Positions 9,379 to 18,300 of a stretch of DNA of 64,000 bases are shown here, piece after piece. A model generated the notes under the pieces. The model did not search any database. It was not told where the DNA came from and was given only the letters and a program-made list of their open reading frames with translations. The stretch comes from Hyphomicrobiales bacterium. GTDB taxonomy: Bacteria > Pseudomonadota > Alphaproteobacteria > Rhizobiales > Rhizobiaceae. The stretch is from contig UCEZ01000007.1 of NCBI GenBank assembly GCA_900471525.1, forward strand, positions 248,001 to 312,000, read 5' to 3'. The stretch's first letter is position 1. Each line of letters opens with the position of its first letter. Position numbers and translations under genes: made by a program.

Positions 9379-9439
9379 GGGATATATCCTGCAATGCGTG
9401 TTTGATCCTGCTTCCACCGTGCATCACAATCTGATATTT

Positions 9440-9469
9440 TCAAAGATGGGCATTTTTGAGCCATTTTGA
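9440..9469. promoter_or_regulatory. Possible LysR-type operator in divergent promoter region
   Basis: In the 114-bp gap between the alcohol dehydrogenase and the LysR gene, TCAAAGATGG (9440-9449) faces CCATTTTGA (9461-9469) across 11 bases. The symmetry is imperfect (ATGG/CCAT plus shifted flanks). Position between divergent genes suits a LysR binding site, but no site for this subgroup is known to me. Confidence 0.3.
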
Positions 9470-9492
9470 TAATTTGAAATTATGGAGAGCGG

Positions 9493-10401
9493 ATGCTGGA
9501 TCACATACCGCTGGAGGCGTTCCGGGTGTTCGACGCCGCTTGCCGGCAGATGAATTTTTCCAAGGCCGGGCGCGAGCTCAACATCACCCAGGCCGCCGTC
9601 AGCCACCGCATCAAGGGGCTGGAGGATCACCTGGGGGCTGCCCTTTTTATCCGGCGCGGCAAGAACCTGGAATTGACGCCGCAGGGTGAGCGGCTGTTTC
9701 AGCGGGTGCGCGCAACGCTCGAATATCTGGAGGAGAGCCTCGAACCTTTCCGCCCCGGCACTGGCGGCACGATCGCGATCGCGGCCAGCGGCTCGGTTTC
9801 GCATCTCTGGCTCGGACGCCGCCTCAGGGATTTCGGCAAGGAAAACCCGGCCATTTCACTGCGGCTTTTGACCTCCGACACGCCATCGGACCTCGCCTCG
9901 GAAAACAACGACCTCGTCATTCTCTACTCGACCGGCGAACATCCGCGCTGGAACCTGACGCTGTTGATGCCGGAATTGTTGGCCCCGGTCGCCTCGCCGG
10001 AGTATCTCGCAAGCCGTGGGCTCGACGCTGCGCATCTTTCGGTCGACGATATCGCCAACCTCGACCTCATCGACTATGAGCGCTTCAACGCGCACTGGAT
10101 CTCGTTTCGCCAATGGTTCGGCCGGCTCTCAAGCCCGTCGCGGCTGAAACTGCAGAACCCGCGCTTTTCCTTCTCCACATATATCATGGCGATTGACGCA
10201 GCCCTGCGCGGCGACGGTATCGCGCTCGGCAGCCTGGGGCTGATCGACGAGCAGATTGCCGACGGACGATTGGTGCGGGCGGGAACGGAATGCCTAGCGA
10301 CCGGCTATGGCTATTATCTCGGCCTGCCGAAATACAAGACCGTATCGCCGGAAGCGATGCACCTGCATGCGCGGCTACTCGAACCAAGGGCGGAGCCGTG
10401 A
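9493..10401 (+). CDS. LysR-family transcriptional regulator (GcvA-like)
   Basis: 302 aa, normal LysR length. The N-terminal winged helix-turn-helix covers residues 5-64 (MNFSKAGRELNITQAAVSH), followed by a linker helix and a substrate-binding domain. The ITQAAVSHRIK recognition helix is typical of the GcvA/AmpR branch. Start ATG follows GGAGAGCGG. It is divergent from the alcohol/aldehyde dehydrogenase pair and most likely activates that pair in response to a pathway metabolite. The effector is unknown. Confidence 0.9.
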   Translation: MLDHIPLEAFRVFDAACRQMNFSKAGRELNITQAAVSHRIKGLEDHLGAALFIRRGKNLELTPQGERLFQRVRATLEYLEESLEPFRPGTGGTIAIAASGSVSHLWLGRRLRDFGKENPAISLRLLTSDTPSDLASENNDLVILYSTGEHPRWNLTLLMPELLAPVASPEYLASRGLDAAHLSVDDIANLDLIDYERFNAHWISFRQWFGRLSSPSRLKLQNPRFSFSTYIMAIDAALRGDGIALGSLGLIDEQIADGRLVRAGTECLATGYGYYLGLPKYKTVSPEAMHLHARLLEPRAEP

Positions 10402-10538
10402 CAAGCCCCGGATCGATTGTGCGCCGCAATCGAATCATGCCACGTATTGCCAGCCTTTGCCGTGGCGCCTCATCAGCCACGTAAAAGTTGCATGTATCCC
10501 GAGTATGTCTCCCTCCCGCGAATTTCGGGTCCTGCACG

Positions 10539-10727
10539 ATGGCATGGTTTCTTTCATTTTATACCTTGATATGTTTGTTTTTTCTCGACAATACCTATCG
10601 CGAGGGTGAGGCTGGCGGCAGCGGCTGGGATGGAATGCGCGTTCTCGGACTGGTTTTGTGCCTTGTATGGCCGCTGCTCCTTGTTCACGTGATCATCTCG
10701 GCCTACCGGAGCCGGCAGGCGGGCTAA
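10539..10727 (+). CDS. Small two-helix membrane protein, uncharacterised
   Basis: 62 aa from the ATG at 10539 (MAWFLSFYTLI). Two hydrophobic segments (about 2-16 and 36-54) are separated by an acidic, glycine-rich loop (REGEAGGSGWDG) and end with a basic tail (RSRQAG), as expected for a small inner-membrane protein. The frame extends 17 codons upstream but without membrane character. No family recognised. It lies between the LysR gene and another single-pass membrane protein on the same strand. No strong ribosome binding site, so moderate confidence that it is real. Confidence 0.5.
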   Translation: MAWFLSFYTLICLFFLDNTYREGEAGGSGWDGMRVLGLVLCLVWPLLLVHVIISAYRSRQAG

Positions 10728-10850
10728 GGAACGCCCACAATCCTGCCCGGGAAATACGCCAGGATGGACCTGGCACGGATTAGAAGCGCCGGATGGCCAA
10801 GGCACATGGGTGCCCGAAGCCTGTGGGAACCGCGGAGTTCGGGTTTCGGC

Positions 10851-11729
10851 ATGAAAGAGGAGCGAAAAAGCCGGTCTGGAAAGGTCTTCTTTCTCGTCGC
10901 TGTCGGTCTTGTCTTTGCCGGCATATTGACGACCGTGCTGCTCGCCAACAGCCACCGCAATCTCGACCTCCTGCTCGCCTATCTCGGCTATCCCGATCTT
11001 CTGGAGAAGATAGAGCCCGCACCGAAACAGGTGAAGATCACGCAAAGCCGGGGTGTCCGCCTGCCGCCGGCGCGCATGGTGCTGCCGGTCTACGCCTTCG
11101 CCGACTTCAAGGCGCCGCAGCAGCACTTCGTGCGGTTGATCCAGAGCGACCCGCGAAGCCTGTGCGAGCAATTGAAGAGCAGCGGTTTCGGCGATCTCGA
11201 CTGGACGGTCAGCAGCGCCAACAAGGACAATTGGGAATGCTCCTCTTCTGTCGATCTCCCTGCCGGAAGCGCCGGGGAGACGGCGCAATCCTCGGTATTC
11301 ATCTTCATCAAGGGCGACGGTGAAAACCGCGTCACCTCATTCCGCGTCAAGCTGAATATCGAAAACGCAGCTGATACCATCAAGGTCGCGGACCTTGCCG
11401 GAAGTGCCGCGAACATATTCCTGCGCCAGGTCCGCTGGGGAAACCCGGGGGAGATCATCAGCAAGATCCATGCGCTCGAGGCTTTCGACATCCGCAATTT
11501 CGGCAGCCGGATTCAGTTCAAGCGGGAATTCGGGGAAATACCACGCTATAATTTCCTCGCCAACCAGATCAACAAACCCGGCAGAAAAGCGCCAGGCGAT
11601 CTTTTCTTCGACCGTGGCAAATGGTTTCCGCTGACCGGCAGCGACGGGCTGCCGATGATCGACGGCATGATGGCAGGTGAAAGTTCCGAAGGATTGACGC
11701 TCACGACTCCCGAAAATACGGCGCAGTAA
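10851..11729 (+). CDS. Membrane-anchored conserved hypothetical protein (DUF6030-like)
   Basis: 292 aa from the ATG at 10851 (MKEERKSRSGK); in-frame earlier starts at 10806 and 10764 give residues without membrane or domain character. A basic N-terminus precedes one hydrophobic helix (about 12-32, VFFLVAVGLVFAGILTTVL), leaving a ~255-residue periplasmic domain with two cysteines (LCEQL and WECSS) that could form a disulphide. It resembles a rhizobial DUF6030-type family from memory, which I cannot confirm. Function unknown. It is the last gene before a 432-bp AT-rich gap. Confidence 0.7.
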   Translation: MKEERKSRSGKVFFLVAVGLVFAGILTTVLLANSHRNLDLLLAYLGYPDLLEKIEPAPKQVKITQSRGVRLPPARMVLPVYAFADFKAPQQHFVRLIQSDPRSLCEQLKSSGFGDLDWTVSSANKDNWECSSSVDLPAGSAGETAQSSVFIFIKGDGENRVTSFRVKLNIENAADTIKVADLAGSAANIFLRQVRWGNPGEIISKIHALEAFDIRNFGSRIQFKREFGEIPRYNFLANQINKPGRKAPGDLFFDRGKWFPLTGSDGLPMIDGMMAGESSEGLTLTTPENTAQ

Positions 11730-12161
11730 GCGGATTCATCCAGTCATAAAAATTTCAAATTAGCACATCGCGCGCCGTGGCTGGCAACGGCAACGCAGCA
11801 AACCCATGCCGCGCCGCAGCAAGAGTTTGAAGGAAAACCGTAATCACCCCAAAAATGATCCAATTCGGAGCGCCGCAAATTAACCACAGATAGGAAGATT
11901 GCATCTGCGGTGACTTGTCAAAGTCGATCATATTTAATAAACGATTAAAAAACAAAAATTGCTTTTTGCAGACAAATAATTTTCAGGGACGACAACACTC
12001 CACGGGGATACCGGACATTAGGAACCTTGCCGAAAAGGCAGGGAAGACATTTATTTTGAGAATAGAAAATCGACCGGCTTCTTCGGACAAACACAATTAT
12101 TCGGCAAAGGCAAACCAGAAGCCTGTGCTGTCTGTCAAAAGCGCCAGGAGTATTTAAAGCC
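11730..12161 (+). promoter_or_regulatory. AT-rich upstream region of the sugar transferase gene
   Basis: 432 bp without a convincing gene. The second half (about 11930-12160) is markedly AT-richer than its surroundings, with runs such as TTTAATAAACGATTAAAAAAC. In rhizobia the exoY/pssA gene carries a long AT-rich promoter bound by the zinc-finger regulators MucR/RosR; the same role is inferred here, with no specific box identified. Confidence 0.4.
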
Positions 12162-12923
12162 ATGACAGAAAAAATGATGTTGCAACAATCAGCTGCTATC
12201 GGAGTGGAGGATAGCAGGTTGAGCAGAAGTATTTCTGGGGGGTTTACCGTTCAGGGCAAAGAACGGCGTGCAGACGAAAGCAATTTCTACATTAATCCTG
12301 CCAGCGCACCGAACCTGCCCGTTCAGCTGGCCCTTAAACGTGCGTTCGACGTCGTTGGTTCATTTTTCGGCCTTCTCGTTCTTGCGCCTGTTATTCTTCT
12401 CATTGCCGTGCTGATCAAGCTGGAAAGCAAAGGCCCGGTCTTCTTCAGGCAGTTGCGGACAGGTCTTAACGAAGCTCCGTTCGAGATCCTGAAATTCCGT
12501 TCCATGTATACCGACCTCTGCGACATGAGCGGCGTGCGCCAAACGATCGACAACGATCCGCGCATCACGCCGCTCGGACGTGTTCTGCGCAAGACCAATC
12601 TCGACGAACTGCCGCAACTGTGGAACGTCCTCATCGGCGATATGTCGCTGGTCGGGCCGCGTCCGCATGTTCCGGACATGCTGGCTGCCGGACGCAGCTA
12701 TTCCGAACTGGTACAGGGTTACGAGTATAGGCACCTGATGCGGCCGGGTCTCACCGGTCTAGCCCAAGCTCGCGGCCTGCGCGGCCCGACAGGGCACCGC
12801 TGGATGGCGATCCGCCGGATCGTCTGCGACGTCGAGTATGTCCGCAACTTCTCGCTGATCCTGGACATGAAAATCATGATCCGCACTGTCATCAACGAGT
12901 TGAAGGGCGGCACCGGCCTCTGA
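12162..12923 (+). CDS. exoY: Exopolysaccharide undecaprenyl-phosphate sugar transferase (ExoY/PssA type)
   Basis: 253 aa. A ~45-residue variable N-terminus precedes one membrane helix (about 64-86, VVGSFFGLLVLAPVILLIA) and the bacterial sugar transferase domain with signature blocks KFRSMYTD, TNLDELPQLWNVL and MSLVGPRPH. It transfers the first sugar phosphate (galactose or glucose) onto undecaprenyl phosphate at the inner membrane to begin exopolysaccharide repeat-unit assembly. No other polysaccharide genes are adjacent, which fits the stand-alone pssA gene of Rhizobium. A strong terminator follows 38 bp after the stop. The sugar specificity, and hence the exoY versus pssA name, is not decided. 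Confidence 0.88.
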   Translation: MTEKMMLQQSAAIGVEDSRLSRSISGGFTVQGKERRADESNFYINPASAPNLPVQLALKRAFDVVGSFFGLLVLAPVILLIAVLIKLESKGPVFFRQLRTGLNEAPFEILKFRSMYTDLCDMSGVRQTIDNDPRITPLGRVLRKTNLDELPQLWNVLIGDMSLVGPRPHVPDMLAAGRSYSELVQGYEYRHLMRPGLTGLAQARGLRGPTGHRWMAIRRIVCDVEYVRNFSLILDMKIMIRTVINELKGGTGL

Positions 12924-12958
12924 GGTCGAAACCCGTCAGAGCTATAGGCGCGCAATTG

Positions 12959-12986
12959 AACCACCGGTGCAAGCCGGTGGTTTTTT
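12959..12986 (+). terminator. Rho-independent terminator after exoY
   Basis: Perfect stem AACCACCGG / CCGGTGGTT around TGCAAG, followed by a run of T, 38 bp after the exoY stop. Confidence 0.9.
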
Positions 12987-13021
12987 CGTTCGACAGCAGG
13001 GTGAAACCCGCAAGGTTGCCG

Positions 13022-13117
13022 TTATCGACGCCGTAGCCGGGGCTTCCGCTTGCCGTCGCTGTCCGAGCCTTTGACTTCAGTGATAAGAGATTTGGCAACA
13101 TCTTCCATAAGATACAT
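13022..13117 (-). CDS. Possible 31-residue basic small protein
   Basis: An ATG at 13117 follows AAAAGGAAAATCGCC, a good ribosome binding site, and opens a 31-codon frame with an acidic/hydrophobic first half (MYLMEDVAKSLI) and a basic tail (KRKPRLRRR). It sits between two terminators in a gap of about 300 bp. No family recognised; conservation would decide whether it is real. Confidence 0.3.
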   Translation of the reverse strand: MYLMEDVAKSLITEVKGSDSDGKRKPRLRRR

Positions 13118-13230
13118 GGCGATTTTCCTTTTACGAAGAGCGAAACGCCATGTGAATGGTTCCCGGATCAAACTTGACAAGAGGAGGATACCGGCGGCCG
13201 GTCTTGGAATGAGGCGGTTATCCATCAAAC

Positions 13231-13259
13231 AAAAAACCGCCCGGAATGACCCGGGCGGC
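13231..13259 (-). terminator. Rho-independent terminator of the glp operon
   Basis: On the minus strand, CCGCCCGGG / CCGGGCGG form a GC-rich stem around TCATT, followed by TTTTTTG, 30 bp beyond the glpV stop. Confidence 0.92.
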
Positions 13260-13288
13260 TCGATGTCGGTTGATGCAATCGCTTGCTT

Positions 13289-15010
13289 TTATTTCTGCCA
13301 GCTCTTGACCAGTTCGTCGTAGTTGACGGTCAGCGGCTTTTCTTTTTCGTTCTCGATCTTCAGCTGCGGAGCAAGGTTGCCCTTGGAGACGGCGTCCTTG
13401 TTCCAGTATTCGAGGTCATGTTCCTCGGCGAGCTTCGGACCCATTTCGCCCTGGATGCCGGCGCGTTCCAGACGCTGCAGGACCTTTTCCTGCTCGGCGC
13501 ACAGCGAATCCATGGCTTCCTGCGCGGTCTTGGCACCGGAAGAAGCGTCACCGATTGCCTGCCACCAAAGCTGGGCCAGCTTCGGATAGTCCGGGATGTT
13601 CGTACCAGTCGGCGACCACTGAACGCGGGCCGGCGAACGGTAGAACTCGATCAGACCGCCGAGCTTCGGCGCACGATCCGTGAAGCTCTTGTCCTGGATC
13701 GTCGACTCGCGGGTCAGCGTCAGGCCGACATGGCTCTTCTTAAGGTCGACGGTCTTGGAGGTGACGAACTGCGCATAGAGCCATGCGGCCTTGGCGCGGT
13801 CTTCCGGCGTGGACTTCATAAGCGTCCAAGCACCCACGTCCTGATAACCGAGCTTCATGCCGTCCTTCCAGTAGACGCCGTGCGGGCTTGGAGCAAAACG
13901 CCACTTCGGCGTACCGTCAGCGTTCACGACCGGCAGACCTTCCTTCACGAAGTCGGCGGTGAACGCCGTATACGTGAACATCTGCTGGGCGACTTCGCCC
14001 TGCGATGGAACCGGACCGGATTCCGAGAAGGTCATACCTTCGGCGGACGCCGGCGCATAAGCCTTGATCCAGTCCAGGTACTTCTGGATCGAATAGACCG
14101 CTGCAGGACCGTTGGTGTCGCCACCGCGGGCAACGCAGGAGCCGACCGGCTGGGACTTCTCGTTAACCTTGATGCCCCATTCGTCGACCGGAAGGCCATT
14201 CGGCAGGCCCTTGTCGCCGTTGCCGGCCATGGAAAGCCAGGCGTCGGTGAAGCGCCAGCCGAGCGACGGATCCTTCTTGCCGTAGTCCATGTGCCCATAG
14301 ACCTTCTTACCGTCGATTTCGCGACCCGTGAAGAATTCGGCGATGTCCTCATAAGCAGACCAGTTGACCGGAACACCGAGATCGTAGCCGTATTTCGCCT
14401 TGAAATCGGCCTTGTTCTTCTCGTCGTTGAACCAGTCATACCGGAACCAGTAAAGGTTCGCGAACTGCTGGTCGGGCAGCTGGTAGAGGTCGCCGTCCGG
14501 GGCTGTCGTGAATTTCGTGCCGATGAAATCAGCGAGGTCGAGACCGGGATTGGTCACGTCCTTGCCTTCATTGGCCATCCACTTGGTCAGCGAGCGGGCC
14601 TGCTGGTAACGCCAATGGGTGCCGATAAGGTCGGAGTCGTTGACATAGGCGTCATAGATGTTCTCACCCGTCTGCATCTGGGTCTGCAGCTTTTCGACAA
14701 CGTCGCCTTCGCCGATCAGGTCATGCGTCACCTTGATACCCGTGATGGCGGTAAATGCCGCGGCTAGGGTCTTGGATTCGTATTCATGAGTCGTGAGCGT
14801 CTCGGACGCAACCTTGATATCCATGCCGGCAAAGGGCTTCGCCGCATCGACGAACCATTGCATTTCGGCTTCCTGGCCGGCGCGGTCGAGCGTCGATACG
14901 TCGCCAATTTCCTTGTCGAGGAACTGTTTTGCCTCGTCCATGCCCGCGAATGCGGACCCGGTAAAGGCCAGCAGCAGAACTGCTGTTGATGTCAAAAGAT
15001 GCCGTCGCAT
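13289..15010 (-). CDS. glpV: Glycerol ABC transporter substrate-binding protein GlpV
   Basis: 573 aa with a cleavable signal peptide (MRRHLLTSTAVLLLAFTGSAFA), so periplasmic. It is longer than usual solute-binding proteins; the body is a type-1 extracellular binding protein with many Trp/Tyr residues (for example DQQFANLYWFRYDW). It binds the substrate and hands it to GlpP/GlpQ. Last gene of the operon glpD-S-T-P-Q-U-V; 75 bp separates it from glpU, and the start is preceded by AAGGGAGGATA. In Rhizobium leguminosarum the same gene set is required for glycerol uptake; the assignment here rests on gene order and protein character. A terminator follows. Confidence 0.9.
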   Translation of the reverse strand: MRRHLLTSTAVLLLAFTGSAFAGMDEAKQFLDKEIGDVSTLDRAGQEAEMQWFVDAAKPFAGMDIKVASETLTTHEYESKTLAAAFTAITGIKVTHDLIGEGDVVEKLQTQMQTGENIYDAYVNDSDLIGTHWRYQQARSLTKWMANEGKDVTNPGLDLADFIGTKFTTAPDGDLYQLPDQQFANLYWFRYDWFNDEKNKADFKAKYGYDLGVPVNWSAYEDIAEFFTGREIDGKKVYGHMDYGKKDPSLGWRFTDAWLSMAGNGDKGLPNGLPVDEWGIKVNEKSQPVGSCVARGGDTNGPAAVYSIQKYLDWIKAYAPASAEGMTFSESGPVPSQGEVAQQMFTYTAFTADFVKEGLPVVNADGTPKWRFAPSPHGVYWKDGMKLGYQDVGAWTLMKSTPEDRAKAAWLYAQFVTSKTVDLKKSHVGLTLTRESTIQDKSFTDRAPKLGGLIEFYRSPARVQWSPTGTNIPDYPKLAQLWWQAIGDASSGAKTAQEAMDSLCAEQEKVLQRLERAGIQGEMGPKLAEEHDLEYWNKDAVSKGNLAPQLKIENEKEKPLTVNYDELVKSWQK

Positions 15011-15085
15011 AATTATCCTCCCTTAAAGGTTTTGCGATTGCTATGTCAGACTGCCTCCCCGGCAATCCGTTTCAGTAATCTTGCC

Positions 15086-15505
15086 TCAGACCAGCTTGAA
15101 GACGCCGACGGCGTACACGAAGGAAAGCGCAAGAGCCCACCACACGTTGGGACCGACAAGTCCCAGCCATGCGAGATGAATGAAGGCGCTGCCGAGCAGA
15201 GAGACGAACAGGCGGTCGCCGCGCGTCGTTTCGAAGCGCAGGATGCCGACGCGCGGATTACCACCGGGGCTGGCGTATTCCCACACGGCCATCAGCGACA
15301 GAAGCGCGAAGATGGTGAGGAAAAACATGGCGCCGGGGAACGACCAGGCCATCCAGCCTCCGGGGATCAGCGGGGCGAACCAGTCGCGCGCACCGTCCTT
15401 GACCGGCAGCGCCATGACAAGCAGTCCGGTCAGGGCAGCATAGACGACGAGAACGGCGGCCAGCGCCAAAGGCCAGCGGTTGGTACGTTGGGTTATAGTG
15501 GCCAT
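15086..15505 (-). CDS. glpU: Glycerol ABC transporter accessory membrane protein GlpU (DUF2160)
   Basis: 139 aa from the ATG at 15505; the longer frame upstream is a shadow of glpQ. Three to four hydrophobic helices (near 13-34, 53-72, 97-135), so inner-membrane. It matches the small DUF2160 membrane protein found in rhizobial glycerol transporter operons, whose exact role is unknown. The start overlaps the glpQ stop by one base (TAATG), showing close translational coupling to the permease. Confidence 0.85.
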   Translation of the reverse strand: MATITQRTNRWPLALAAVLVVYAALTGLLVMALPVKDGARDWFAPLIPGGWMAWSFPGAMFFLTIFALLSLMAVWEYASPGGNPRVGILRFETTRGDRLFVSLLGSAFIHLAWLGLVGPNVWWALALSFVYAVGVFKLV

Positions 15506-16329
15506 TAGACCCTCCCCAGGGCAAAGCCCTTGGCGATATAGTTTCTGACGAAATAGATGACGATCGCGCCCGGGATGATGGTGAGCACGCCGGCTGCTGC
15601 CAGCACGCCCCAGTCCATGCCCGACGCCGAGACCGTGCGCGTCATGATGGCGGCGATCGGCTTGGCGTCGGTCGTCGTCAGCGTACGGGCAATCAGCAGT
15701 TCGACCCACGAGAACATGAAGTTGAAGAACGCGGCGACGCCAATGCCGGATGCGATCAACGGGATATAGATGCGCAGGAAGAAGCGCGGGAAGGAATAAC
15801 CGTCGATATAGGCGGTTTCGTCGATCTCCTTCGGCACACCCGACATGAAGCCTTCCAGGATCCAGACCGCCAGCGGCACGTTGAACAGGCAGTGCGCGAG
15901 CGCAACGGCGATATGCGTATCGATCAGGCCGAAGGCGGAATAGAGCTGGAAGAACGGCAGTGCGAAAACGGCCGGCGGCGCCATGCGGTTGGTGAGCAGC
16001 CAGAAGAACAGGTGCTTGTCGCCAAGGAACCGGTAGCGCGAGAAGGCATAGGCTGCCGGCAGCGCCACCGAAACCGAGATGACCGTGTTCATCACCACGT
16101 AGATGATCGAGTTGATATAGCCCTTGTACCAGGACGGATCGGTGAAGATCACGGCATAGTTCCGGAGCGTCGGCGCATGCGGATAGAGCGAGAACGTGCC
16201 GGTGATCTCGGTGTTGGTCTTGAAGCTCATGTTGACGAGCCAGTAGATCGGCAGCAACAGAAAGAGGATGTAGATCGTGGGGACGAGCCAGGAGAGGCTG
16301 CGGCCGGATGATTGTGTCGCGGTGGTCAT
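15505..16329 (-). CDS. glpQ: Glycerol ABC transporter permease GlpQ
   Basis: 274 aa, six predicted membrane helices, MalG-type inner-membrane permease. The cytoplasmic EAA loop is visible as DETAYIDGYSFPRFFLRI, which docks on the ATPase subunits. Pairs with GlpP to form the channel. Preceded by GGAGGAAAAACA in front of the ATG at 16329; 21 bp after glpP. Confidence 0.92.
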   Translation of the reverse strand: MTTATQSSGRSLSWLVPTIYILFLLLPIYWLVNMSFKTNTEITGTFSLYPHAPTLRNYAVIFTDPSWYKGYINSIIYVVMNTVISVSVALPAAYAFSRYRFLGDKHLFFWLLTNRMAPPAVFALPFFQLYSAFGLIDTHIAVALAHCLFNVPLAVWILEGFMSGVPKEIDETAYIDGYSFPRFFLRIYIPLIASGIGVAAFFNFMFSWVELLIARTLTTTDAKPIAAIMTRTVSASGMDWGVLAAAGVLTIIPGAIVIYFVRNYIAKGFALGRV

Positions 16330-16350
16330 TGTTTTTCCTCCCTCCGTCCG

Positions 16351-17217
16351 TCAGCTCTGCGCATCGCTATTGGTCATCACGGTGTAGAAGATCCATGAGA
16401 GCAACAGGATGATCAGGAAGTAGATGAGCGAAAGTGCTGCTGCCGGACCGAGGTCGAACTGGCCGATGGCCGTCTTGACGAGATCGATCGACAGGAATGT
16501 GGTGGCATTGCCGGGGCCGCCGCCGGTGACGACGAAGGGCTCGGTATAGATCATGAAGCTGTCCATGAAGCGCAAAAGGAATGCGATCAAAAGCACGCGC
16601 TTCATTTTCGGCAGCTGGATGTAGCGGAACACGGCCCAGCGCGACGCGCCGTCGATCTTGGCAGCCTGATAATAGGCATCCGGGATCGACACGAGGCCGG
16701 CATAGCAGAGCAGAACCACAAGGCTCGTCCAATGCCAGATGTCCATGACGATCAGCGTCACCCAGGCGTCGAAGACATTGTTGACATAGTTGTAGTTGAT
16801 ACCGAGCGCTGCCAGCGTGTAGCCGAGCAGGCCGATATCGACGCGGCCGAACACCTGCCAGATGGTACCGACGACGTTCCACGGAATGAGCAGCGGCAGC
16901 GACATCAGGACGAGGCAAACGGGAACGCCAAAGCCCGTCTTCGGCATGTTGAGCGCAATCAGGATGCCCAGCGGAATCTCGATCGTCAGGATGATCGCCG
17001 AAAAGATCAGGTTACGGGTCAGCGCGTCCCAGAAGCGGTCCGATTGCAGCACCTGGATGAACCAGTCGGTGCCCGCCCAGAAGAACTCGTTGTTACCGAA
17101 AGTGTCCTGTACCGAATAGTTGACCACCGTCATCAGCGGGATGACGGCCGAGAAGGCAACCAGCACCAGCACCGGCAGGACCATGAACCAGGCCTTGTTG
17201 TTCCAGGTCTTTTCCAT
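16351..17217 (-). CDS. glpP: Glycerol ABC transporter permease GlpP
   Basis: 288 aa, six predicted helices, MalF/UgpA-type permease. EAA loop: YYQAAKIDGASRWAVFRY near residue 195. The N-terminus (MEKTWNNKAWFM) is cytoplasmic, followed by the first helix. The start is 2 bp after the glpT stop, so translation is probably coupled. Confidence 0.92.
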   Translation of the reverse strand: MEKTWNNKAWFMVLPVLVLVAFSAVIPLMTVVNYSVQDTFGNNEFFWAGTDWFIQVLQSDRFWDALTRNLIFSAIILTIEIPLGILIALNMPKTGFGVPVCLVLMSLPLLIPWNVVGTIWQVFGRVDIGLLGYTLAALGINYNYVNNVFDAWVTLIVMDIWHWTSLVVLLCYAGLVSIPDAYYQAAKIDGASRWAVFRYIQLPKMKRVLLIAFLLRFMDSFMIYTEPFVVTGGGPGNATTFLSIDLVKTAIGQFDLGPAAALSLIYFLIILLLSWIFYTVMTNSDAQS

Positions 17218-17219
17218 GA

Positions 17220-18290
17220 TCAGGCCTCCCCGCCGACGCGCCAGCTATTGGCGTAGATATTGATGGCATTGGGATCGAACGTGATCTTCGGTTCCGCCGG
17301 TATCTCGCCGTCCTCATGCACGACGATGGCGATCGGCCGGTTGGCAAACGATGCGCGAACGATCTTCTGGCGGCCTATGTCCTCGACCTTCGAGATCGTC
17401 ACCGGCATGCCCTCGCGGCCAAGCCGGACGAATTCCGGGCGGATACCGAGTTCGGTCTTGGCACCGGCGGCAATCTTCGGCGCGAACGACAAGGCTACTT
17501 TCTGGCCGTCGAGATCGACGGACGATCCATCGATCCTTGCCGGCAGCACGTTCATGCCCGGCGAACCGATGAAATAACCGACGAAGGTGTGCTTCGGCTT
17601 CTCGAAAAGCTCGGCGGGCGTGCCGATCTGGACGATCTCGCCGTCATACATCACGACGACCTTGTCGGCGAAGGTCAGCGCCTCGGTCTGGTCGTGCGTG
17701 ACATAGACCATGGTGAAGCCGAACTGCTTGTGCAGCCGCTTCAGCTGCGAGCGCAGCACCCATTTCATATGCGGATCGATGACCGTCAGCGGCTCGTCGA
17801 ACAGGATAGCGCTGACATCGGACCGGACGAGGCCACGGCCGAGCGAAATCTTCTGCTTCTGGTCGGCGGTCAGCCCCTGCGCCCTTTTCTTCGCACGGTC
17901 CGACAGGCCGATCATCTCGATGATCTCCTTGACGCGGCGATCGACTTCGGCTTCCGGAACATGACGGTTGCGCAGCGGGAAGGCCAGGTTGTCGTAGACG
18001 GTCATGGTGTCGTAGATGACCGGAAACTGGAACACCTGGGCGATGTTGCGGTCCTGCGTCGACAGGTTGGTGACATCCTTGCCGTCGAACAGGATCTTGC
18101 CTTCCGACGGCTGCAAAAGCCCGGAAATGATGTTGAGCAGCGTAGTTTTGCCGCAGCCGGAAGGACCGAGCAGCGCATAGGCGCCGCCGTCGTTCCATTC
18201 GTGATGCACTTCCTTCAGCGAATAGTCCGAAGGCTTTTTCGGGTTCGGGCCGTAGGCGTGGCGGATATGGTCGAGATTGATGCGTGCCAT
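17220..18290 (-). CDS. glpT: Glycerol ABC transporter ATP-binding protein GlpT (non-canonical signature motif)
   Basis: 356 aa from the ATG at 18290, preceded by GGAGAAAACC; a longer frame to 18353 lacks sense. MalK/UgpC-type ATPase with a C-terminal TOBE/regulatory domain (about 240-356). Walker A GPSGCGKTT (42-50), Q-loop Q88, Walker B ILFDEP (162-167) and switch His199 (VTHD) are intact, but the ABC signature that should read LSGGQ is LTADQ (140-144) and the D-loop is TVID. The partner GlpS shows the opposite pattern (see findings), so the heterodimer should have one normal and one degenerate ATP site. Cytoplasmic face of the glycerol importer. Ten bp downstream of glpS. Confidence 0.92.
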   Translation of the reverse strand: MARINLDHIRHAYGPNPKKPSDYSLKEVHHEWNDGGAYALLGPSGCGKTTLLNIISGLLQPSEGKILFDGKDVTNLSTQDRNIAQVFQFPVIYDTMTVYDNLAFPLRNRHVPEAEVDRRVKEIIEMIGLSDRAKKRAQGLTADQKQKISLGRGLVRSDVSAILFDEPLTVIDPHMKWVLRSQLKRLHKQFGFTMVYVTHDQTEALTFADKVVVMYDGEIVQIGTPAELFEKPKHTFVGYFIGSPGMNVLPARIDGSSVDLDGQKVALSFAPKIAAGAKTELGIRPEFVRLGREGMPVTISKVEDIGRQKIVRASFANRPIAIVVHEDGEIPAEPKITFDPNAINIYANSWRVGGEA

Positions 18291-18300
18291 GGTTTTCTCC

